64,000 nt of DNA from positions 184,400 through 248,399 of the forward strand of contig NZ_JARXVG010000011.1 in the NCBI RefSeq assembly GCF_029892485.1. Direction: 5' to 3'. Each line of letters opens with the position of its first letter. The first letter of the stretch is position 1. A program made the translations under genes and the position numbers. Shown here piece by piece: positions 57,601 to 64,000 of this stretch. Below the pieces are notes generated by a model, which did no database searches, was not told where the DNA came from, and saw nothing but the letters and a program-made list of their open reading frames with translations. This stretch comes from Variovorax boronicumulans. GTDB taxonomy: Bacteria; Pseudomonadota; Gammaproteobacteria; Burkholderiales; Burkholderiaceae_C.

Positions 57601-58072
57601 AAACAGGCACAGCTGTTGTGGCCTTGACACGGTCCAGCACGAAGCTGGTCTTGCAGTCTTCCACGCTGGGGTGCTTGAGCAGGGTGTCCATGATGAAACG
57701 GCTGTAGTGCGCCATGTCGGCCACCACGACGCGCAGCAGGTAGTCCATGTCGCCTGTCAGGGCCGCGCACTCCACCACCTCGGGCCATGTCTGCACGCTG
57801 GCGCGGAACAGGTCCATCGGATTGCGCTTGTGGCTCTCGGTGTGCTTTTCGAGCCGCACGTTGAGGTAGGCGGTCAGGCCCAGGCCGATCACCTCGGGGC
57901 GCACGAGGGCGACGTAGCGGTCGATCACCCCGCTTTCTTCCAGGCGCTTGACCCGCCGCAGCACCGCGCTGGGCGACAGGCTGACCTGCTCTGCGAGCTG
58001 GTCGTAAGTTGCGCGCCCGTCTGCTTGCAGCGTGCGCAGAATGAGCCTATCAATCTTGTCGAGTGCTTCCAT
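57599..58072 (-). CDS. Lrp/AsnC-family transcriptional regulator
   Basis: A 157-aa feast/famine regulator. HTH at about 5-62 (DKIDRLILRTLQADGRATYD, LSPSAVLRRVKRLEESGVID) and a RAM/AsnC ligand-binding domain from about 70 (VVECAALTGDMDYLLRVVVAD). Divergent from hppD by 145 bases, so it probably activates the phenylalanine/tyrosine catabolic operon in response to an aromatic amino acid. A GCAGT-TTT-ACTGC dyad sits just upstream of its start. Confidence 0.92.
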   Translation of the reverse strand: MEALDKIDRLILRTLQADGRATYDQLAEQVSLSPSAVLRRVKRLEESGVIDRYVALVRPEVIGLGLTAYLNVRLEKHTESHKRNPMDLFRASVQTWPEVVECAALTGDMDYLLRVVVADMAHYSRFIMDTLLKHPSVEDCKTSFVLDRVKATTAVPV

Positions 58073-58084
58073 GTCGCCATTTTT

Positions 58085-58097
58085 GCAGTTTTACTGC
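58085..58097. promoter_or_regulatory. candidate Lrp/AsnC operator
   Basis: GCAGT-TTT-ACTGC is a 5-bp inverted repeat with an AT-rich centre, 13 bases in front of the Lrp-family ATG and 121 before hppD. Size and AT-rich core fit Lrp-type sites. It would allow autoregulation and control of hppD. Confidence 0.45.
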
Positions 58098-58217
58098 GCA
58101 TTTGCCATCAAAGGCGCCCGACAACGCTGAAAACCTGAGCGGCATCCAACCTACATTGCAGCACTGGCCGATTTCGCCCTATTCATTCCTTCAAATCCCA
58201 CCTTCCGGAGACCGCAC

Positions 58218-59345
<1,128 letters not shown>

Positions 59346-59382
59346 CGGCCTCTTTCATCCCTTCATTTGCCCAGGAGTCCGC

Positions 59383-60186
59383 ATGCGCAGCAGCACGTCT
59401 TCGATCGGTTTGACCTTCATCGCGGCGGCTGCCGCCGTTCTCTCGGGTTGCGCGATGGCGCCGGCGGCAACGCCGGTGGCCGCTTCGCACCTGGATGCGG
59501 TGCAGAAAGCCGCGGTGCTGCGCATCTGCACCCCGGGCGACTACAAGCCCTTCAGCTTCCAGAAGACCGATGCCTCGTTCGAAGGCATCGATGTCGACCT
59601 CATGACGGGCTTCAGCGCGAGCCTTGGCGCCAAGCCCGAGTGGGTCAAGACGACCTGGGCCAACCTGCTGCCCGATCTTGCCGCCGGCAAGTGCGACATC
59701 GCGGTGGGTGGCGTGTCGGTCACCACCGACCGGCAGAAGCGCGCCTTCTTCAGCACGCCCTACATGGTCAACGGCAAGACGCCGATCGCGCGCTGCGCCG
59801 ACGTGGCCAAGTACCAGAGCGTGGCGGCGATCGATCAGCCGAGCACCCGCGTGATCTTCAATCCGGGCGGCAGCAACGAACGCTTCGCCCGTGCCAACTT
59901 CAAGCAGGCCAAGCTCACGCTGCACGGCGAGAACGTGACGATCTTCGATGAGATCCTCGCCAACCGCGCCGACGTGTTCGTGACCGAAGCGGCCGAGGCC
60001 ATCACGCAGCAGAAGCTCAAGCCGGGCCTGTGCGCGGTGAATCCCGACAAGCCGCTGCAGTACGGCGAAATGGCCTGGATGCTGCCGCGCGACGACGTGG
60101 CCTTCAAGTCGTACGTCGACCAGTGGCTGCACCTGCAGCAGGCCGGCGGCGACTTCCAGCGCACGATGGACCGCTGGCTCAAATAA
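59383..60186 (+). CDS. pheC: cyclohexadienyl dehydratase (PheC type), predicted lipoprotein
   Basis: A 267-aa protein of the periplasmic binding-protein fold. Sequence follows PheC of Pseudomonas aeruginosa closely (CTPGDYKPFSFQKTDASFEG, INPGG-like FNPGGSNERFARANFKQAKL, ENVTIFDEILANRADV, LPRDDVAFKSYVDQWLHL), an enzyme that turns prephenate or arogenate into phenylpyruvate or phenylalanine. The signal ends in a lipobox (VLSGC, C23), so it is predicted to be lipid-anchored, unlike soluble PheC. It lies between two aromatic catabolic genes, so a pure binding-protein role is an alternative. Confidence 0.85.
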   Translation: MRSSTSSIGLTFIAAAAAVLSGCAMAPAATPVAASHLDAVQKAAVLRICTPGDYKPFSFQKTDASFEGIDVDLMTGFSASLGAKPEWVKTTWANLLPDLAAGKCDIAVGGVSVTTDRQKRAFFSTPYMVNGKTPIARCADVAKYQSVAAIDQPSTRVIFNPGGSNERFARANFKQAKLTLHGENVTIFDEILANRADVFVTEAAEAITQQKLKPGLCAVNPDKPLQYGEMAWMLPRDDVAFKSYVDQWLHLQQAGGDFQRTMDRWLK

Positions 60187-60205
60187 CCAGAGAAACACAA
60201 CCCCC

Positions 60206-61084
60206 ATGGACACCCCTGCCGCCGCCGCTGTTGTCACTCCCGCCGTCTATGGCGCATCCGATCGCCCGCCGCGCGGCGACTACTCGCGCGGCGGCATGGT
60301 GCATGCCGACTACACCTGCCCGCAGGATTGGGCCAGCTACACGGCGGCCGATCACGACACCTACAAGCGGCTCTACGAGCGGCAGGCAGCGCAGTTGCCG
60401 GGCCTGGCCTGCGATGCGTTCATCAACGCGCTGCCGTCGCTCGGCGTGAAGGACCGCATCCCGCGCTTCGAGGAAATCAACGAGCGGCTGCACAAGGCCA
60501 CGGGCTGGGAAATCGTTGCGGTGCCCGGGCTCATTCCGGAGCTGCCTTTCTTCACGCTGCTCGCGAACCGCAAGTTCCCGGTGACGGACTGGATCCGCAA
60601 GCCCGAGGAGTTCAACTACATCGTCGAGCCCGATGTGTTCCACGACCTCTTCGGCCATGTGCCGATGCTGTTCGACCCGACCTTTGCCGACTATGTGCAG
60701 CGCTATGGTGCCGGCGGCATCAAGGCGCACGAGCTGGGCGCGGGCGAGAAGCTCTCGCGGCTGTACTGGTACACGGTGGAGTTCGGCCTGATTCGCCAGA
60801 CCGAAGGCCTGCGCGCCTACGGCGCCGGCATCCTCAGCTCGGTGGGCGAGTTGAAGCACGCGGTGCTCAGCGACGAACCGCGGCGCCTGCCGCTCGATCT
60901 GCTGCGCGCCATGCGCACGCGCTACAAGATCGACACCTACCAGGCCAACTACTTCGTGATCGAGAGCTTCGCGCAGCTCTTCGACCTCACGGCGCCCGAC
61001 TTCACGCCGATCTACGACGCGCTGAAGGTGGAGGCCGACATCGAAGCCGGCGTGCTGCTGCCGGGCGAGACCGGCAAGGCCTGA
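60206..61084 (+). CDS. phhA: phenylalanine 4-monooxygenase
   Basis: A 292-aa pterin-dependent hydroxylase converting phenylalanine to tyrosine. Iron ligands H146 and H151 (DVFHDLFGHVPM) and E192 (YTVEFGLI) match the Chromobacterium enzyme with an eight-residue shift. No ACT regulatory domain, as usual in bacteria. 19 bases after pheC. No pterin dehydratase (phhB) is adjacent. Confidence 0.97.
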   Translation: MDTPAAAAVVTPAVYGASDRPPRGDYSRGGMVHADYTCPQDWASYTAADHDTYKRLYERQAAQLPGLACDAFINALPSLGVKDRIPRFEEINERLHKATGWEIVAVPGLIPELPFFTLLANRKFPVTDWIRKPEEFNYIVEPDVFHDLFGHVPMLFDPTFADYVQRYGAGGIKAHELGAGEKLSRLYWYTVEFGLIRQTEGLRAYGAGILSSVGELKHAVLSDEPRRLPLDLLRAMRTRYKIDTYQANYFVIESFAQLFDLTAPDFTPIYDALKVEADIEAGVLLPGETGKA

Positions 61085-61191
61085 TCGCGCCTCATCTATC
61101 GCCTGCGCGACAGCGCATGCAGGCACCCTAGGACAAGCCCGCTGGCGGCTGGGAGTCACTGGCTCCCACAATCCGCGCCAAAGGAGCTTGC

Positions 61192-62883
61192 ATGCAGACA
61201 TCCGCGCGACAAAACTATCCGGCCGGGGTACCTCAGGAAATCGATCCCGAGCAATACCGGTCCCTGCCCCACATGTTCGAGGAGGCGTTCAGTCGCTACA
61301 AGAACCGGCCGTTCTCGGTCTGCATGGAGCGCTGGATGACCTACAGCGAACTCGACGTGCTCTCCAAGGCATTGGGCGCCTGGCTGCAGTCGAAGGGCCT
61401 CGAGCCTGGTGCGCGGGTGGCGATCATGCTGCCCAACATTCCGCAGTTCGCGGTCACGATGTGCGGCGTGCTGCGCGCTGGTTACACCTGCGTGAACGTG
61501 AATCCGCTCTACACCGCACGCGAGCTGGAGCACCAACTCAAGGACTCGGGCGCGACGGCGATCGTCATCCTCGAGAACTTCGCCTCGACGCTGGAGCAGG
61601 TGATCGAGCGCACGCCGGTCAAGCATGTGGTGATGACTTCGATGGGCGATCTGCTCGGTGGACTCTATGGCGCCTGGATCACGATTGCCGTGCGCCACCT
61701 GGCCAAGATGGTGCCGCCGTACAAGCTGCCGCTGAACGACGGGCGTACGGTGACGCCGTTCACACAGGCGATTTCCGAAGGACGCGGACGCACGCTGGCG
61801 GCCGATCAAAGCACGCTCGATTCGATTGCCTTCCTGCAGTACACCGGCGGCACGACCGGTTTGTCGAAGGGCGCGGTGCTGACCCATCGCAACATCGCGG
61901 CGGCGACGCTGCAGGCCGAGGCCTGGTTCACGCCGGCGCTGGCCCGTGCCGGCGACTTGGCAAAGGTCAACAGCATCGCGGCCCTTCCGCTGTATCACAT
62001 TTTCGCGCTGACGCTCTGCCTGCTGGTGATTCGCCAGGGCTCGCACATGACGCTGATCCCGAACCCGCGCGACTTCGACAAGTTCATCGCGGTGCTGAAG
62101 AAGCGGCCGTTCCATATGCTGCCGGCGGTGAACACGCTGTTCAACGCGCTGCTGATGCATCCGGAGTTCAAGACGATCGACTTCTCGACGCTCTTCGTCT
62201 CGCAGGCTGGTGGCATGGCCGCGTCGGAAGGCACCGCGCGCAAGTGGTTCGAGGCGACGGGCTGCCCGATGATCGAAGGCTGGGGTATGAGCGAGACCTG
62301 CGCGATCGGCACGAACAATCCGGTGTCGAACACGGAGTTCACCGGCACCATCGGTCTGCCGCTGCCGAGCATCGAGATCGCGATCAAGGACGACGAGGGC
62401 AACTCGATGCCTGTCGGACAGTCGGGCGAGCTCTGTATCAAGGGCCCCAATGTGATGACGGGCTACTACAACCAGCCGGCCGAGACCGCCGCCGCGTTCA
62501 CCGCCGATGGCTTCATGCGGACGGGCGATATCGCCGTGATGCAGGAAGATGGCTACAGCCGTATCGTCGACCGCAAGAAGGACATGATCCTGGTGAGTGG
62601 CTTCAACGTGTTCCCGAACGAGCTGGAGAACGTGATTTCGCTGTGCCCCGGGGTTGTCGAATGCGCGGCGGTGGGCGTGCCCGACGAGAAGCAGGGCGAG
62701 GCGATCAAGGTTTTCGTGGTGCGCAGGGACCCTAACCTGACCGAGGACGCGGTGCTGCAGTACTGCAATGGGCAGCTCACGGGCTATAAGCGGCCCAAGC
62801 ACATCGAGTTTCGCGATTCCTTGCCGAAGACCAATGTCGGGAAGATTCTGCGGCGCGAGCTTCGCACCAGCGCGAGCGCCTGA
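61192..62883 (+). CDS. fadD: long-chain fatty-acid-CoA ligase
   Basis: A 563-aa AMP-forming ligase. The P-loop is YTGGTTGLSKGAVLTH, followed by GWGMSETCAIGT, the FACS signature DGFMRTGDIAVMQEDGYSRI and VDRKKDMILVSGFNVFPNEL, and the C-terminal lysine in TNVGKILRRE. N terminus and length fit FadD. An AAGGAGC site precedes the ATG. It activates imported fatty acids for beta-oxidation. The next gene starts directly after its stop. Confidence 0.95.
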   Translation: MQTSARQNYPAGVPQEIDPEQYRSLPHMFEEAFSRYKNRPFSVCMERWMTYSELDVLSKALGAWLQSKGLEPGARVAIMLPNIPQFAVTMCGVLRAGYTCVNVNPLYTARELEHQLKDSGATAIVILENFASTLEQVIERTPVKHVVMTSMGDLLGGLYGAWITIAVRHLAKMVPPYKLPLNDGRTVTPFTQAISEGRGRTLAADQSTLDSIAFLQYTGGTTGLSKGAVLTHRNIAAATLQAEAWFTPALARAGDLAKVNSIAALPLYHIFALTLCLLVIRQGSHMTLIPNPRDFDKFIAVLKKRPFHMLPAVNTLFNALLMHPEFKTIDFSTLFVSQAGGMAASEGTARKWFEATGCPMIEGWGMSETCAIGTNNPVSNTEFTGTIGLPLPSIEIAIKDDEGNSMPVGQSGELCIKGPNVMTGYYNQPAETAAAFTADGFMRTGDIAVMQEDGYSRIVDRKKDMILVSGFNVFPNELENVISLCPGVVECAAVGVPDEKQGEAIKVFVVRRDPNLTEDAVLQYCNGQLTGYKRPKHIEFRDSLPKTNVGKILRRELRTSASA

Positions 62884-63816
62884 ATGAGCAACGCCACGGC
62901 GGGCGCCGGGTTGCTGGCGAATGTCGTTGTGTTCGAGCGGGGGTGGCTATCGTCGAACAACATCCTGTTTGTTGGGACAGACGGGACCGCGCTGGTCGAC
63001 ACCGGCTATGCGACGCACGCCGAGCAGACATTGGCATTGATCGAAGCGGCGTTGGGCGCCCGGACGCTCGACCGCGTGCTGAATACGCATTTGCACAGTG
63101 ACCATTGCGGTGGGAACGCCGCGCTGCAGCAGCGTTATCCGGCACTTCGAACGGATATTCCCCCTGGGGAAGCGGCGCTGGTGGAGCACTGGGACGAGAG
63201 CGGCTTGAGTTTTCTTGCAACGGGGCAGACTTGTCCTCGTTTTCGGTTCACCGGACTGCTGCAACCTGGAACGGAATGCCTGCTTGGCGACAGTGCATGG
63301 GAAGTCCACAGTGCGCCTGGTCACGATCCCCACTCGATCATCCTGTTCGATCCGGCTTCGCGGACGCTGATTTCCGCAGACGCGCTGTGGGAGAACGGTT
63401 TTGGGATCGCATTTCCCGAACTGGCGGGCGAGCCGTCTTTCGGTGAAGTGGCCGCGACACTGAATCAGATCGAGAAGCTGGCACCCCTGCAGGTGATTCC
63501 TGGCCACGGTCGTGTGTTCAATGAAGTCGGTAACGCCTTGATCACCGCGCGCCGCCGTCTCGATGGACTGCAGCGCGATCCGGTGAAGCACGCCCGGCAT
63601 GCGATCAAGGTGCTGATGAAGTTCAAGCTGCTGGAAATGCAGTACATCGCCCTCGAGGATTGGTCGAAATGGCTGCGAGCTACACCGTATCTGGACGCTA
63701 TTCGTCTTCGTTTCTTTGCAGGAGAAGAATTGAATCAGCTGACCGAGGATATCCTGGCCGAATTGGTAGCCGTGGGTGCGGCGGAGATGGACGCTTGGGG
63801 TATTCGAAATACCTGA
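62884..63816 (+). CDS. MBL-fold metallohydrolase
   Basis: A 310-aa metallo-beta-lactamase-fold protein with HLHSDHCGG (H69, H71, D73, H74), a histidine in APGHDPHS, the metal aspartate in LISADALWE and a final histidine in IPGHGRVF. Glyoxalase-II-like core with a helical C-terminal part. It begins on the base after the fadD stop, so it is co-translated with it; a thioester substrate is a fair guess. G+C is visibly lower than in neighbours, especially in the second half. Confidence 0.88.
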   Translation: MSNATAGAGLLANVVVFERGWLSSNNILFVGTDGTALVDTGYATHAEQTLALIEAALGARTLDRVLNTHLHSDHCGGNAALQQRYPALRTDIPPGEAALVEHWDESGLSFLATGQTCPRFRFTGLLQPGTECLLGDSAWEVHSAPGHDPHSIILFDPASRTLISADALWENGFGIAFPELAGEPSFGEVAATLNQIEKLAPLQVIPGHGRVFNEVGNALITARRRLDGLQRDPVKHARHAIKVLMKFKLLEMQYIALEDWSKWLRATPYLDAIRLRFFAGEELNQLTEDILAELVAVGAAEMDAWGIRNT

Positions 63817-63911
63817 ACCCCATCCGCTCGAAGTAGAAGAAGCACGTCATCCAAGGTGCACGCGCTTTTCAACTTTTCGATATTTGGGATTACAAAACAT
63901 TGGTGCAAAGC

Positions 63912-63944
63912 AAAAAAACCCCAGTCAATGTTGACTGGGGTTTT
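63912..63944 (-). terminator. intrinsic terminator of the rRNA operon (works both ways)
   Basis: CCCCAGTCAA-TG-TTGACTGGGG is a perfect 10-bp stem. Seven A on the plus side give a U7 run after the stem on the minus strand, and TTTT on the other side could also end the fadD-MBL transcript. It lies about 13 bases downstream of the 5S gene. Confidence 0.93.
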
Positions 63945-63956
63945 CTGGGCTGTAAG

Positions 63957-64000
63957 AGCCTGACGATGACCTACTTTCACACGGGAACCCGCACTATCAT
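63957..64000 (-). rRNA. rrf: 5S ribosomal RNA, 3' portion (rest outside window)
   Basis: The reverse complement of the last 44 bases reads ATGATAGTGCGGGTTCCCGT then GTGAAAGTAGGTCATCGTCA and ends GGCT, the 3' third of a beta-proteobacterial 5S rRNA. An rRNA operon transcribed leftward therefore lies beyond the right edge. The exact 3' end is approximate. Confidence 0.95.

Noticed and set aside
58165..58179. TGGCCG-ATTT-CGCC upstream of hppD as a sigma-54 promoter
   Set aside because: The -12 TTGC element is missing and the -24 element departs from TGGCAC.
61150..61168. TGGGAG/CTCCCA hairpin between phhA and fadD as a terminator
   Set aside because: The stem is six bases with no T-run after it; too weak to call, and fadD starts 23 bases later.
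63735..63980. 81-codon minus-strand frame at the right edge
   Set aside because: It runs through the 5S rRNA 3' end and its terminator, so it is not a protein gene.

Overview
The window is a compact, high-G+C (about two thirds by eye) bacterial chromosome segment, most likely from Variovorax or a near relative in the Comamonadaceae (Betaproteobacteria). The grounds are: a carboxypeptidase G2 gene that looks almost the same as the glucarpidase of the RS-16 strain, later placed in Variovorax; the order glyQ-glyS-gmhB-plsC-YgjP-type peptidase; a beta/gamma-type LiuR-like MerR regulator; and Comamonadaceae-style intergenic repeats. There is no phage, insertion sequence, CRISPR array or tRNA, and no gap above 300 bases lacks a gene. 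The right edge cuts into the 3' end of a 5S rRNA gene, so an rRNA operon lies just outside.

Layout. 1-8404: leucine/isovalerate (liu) catabolic operon on the minus strand (isovaleryl-CoA dehydrogenase, AMP-forming acyl-CoA ligase, carboxyltransferase LiuB, a secreted protein of unknown role, enoyl-CoA hydratase, DUF4126 membrane protein). A divergent AraC regulator with a 21-bp-phased direct repeat precedes it. 8424-13031: thioredoxin-like protein, HAD phosphatase, thiC with TPP riboswitch, YchJ-like protein, LuxR-type regulator. 13164-22281, all minus: amidase, metallophosphoesterase, acyl-CoA dehydrogenase, cpg2, thiolase, aceK, can and a LiuR-like MerR gene. 22402-26543, plus: MBL-fold hydrolase, leucine-rich-repeat/protein-kinase fusion, pseudouridine synthase, SDR. 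26574-34739: sugar-acid locus with GntR regulator, epimerase-like dehydrogenase, IlvD/Edd dehydratase and a divergent four-gene ABC importer; three ACCGG motifs with a 16-bp period sit between the two arms.

34751-43086: an inverted-repeat element, then the glyQ/glyS/gmhB/plsC/peptidase operon (minus) and a diacylglycerol-kinase/phosphoesterase/PAP2 lipid operon (plus). 43094-47297: periplasmic asparaginase, RutR-like TetR, LysR and its MFS exporter. 47349-54226: a seven-gene plus-strand operon behind an excellent sigma-54 promoter. It encodes a flavodoxin-fold oxidoreductase, a cytosine-deaminase-like amidohydrolase, a creatininase-family amidohydrolase, an NMT1/TauA-type ABC importer and an FAD oxidase. 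This looks like a nitrogen-controlled uptake and breakdown pathway for an N-heterocycle or cyclic amide of unknown identity, and is the best candidate here for an undescribed system. 54233-57490: lnt, corC, GNAT. 57599-61084: Lrp/AsnC regulator divergent from hppD-pheC-phhA; a predicted surface-lipoprotein cyclohexadienyl dehydratase sits inside a phenylalanine/tyrosine degradation operon. 61192-63816: fadD and a second MBL-fold hydrolase, followed by the rRNA operon terminator.

Overall the segment is rich in acyl-CoA, amino-acid and amide catabolism with local regulators, mixed with housekeeping genes. All identifications come from reading sequence motifs; no database search was run.
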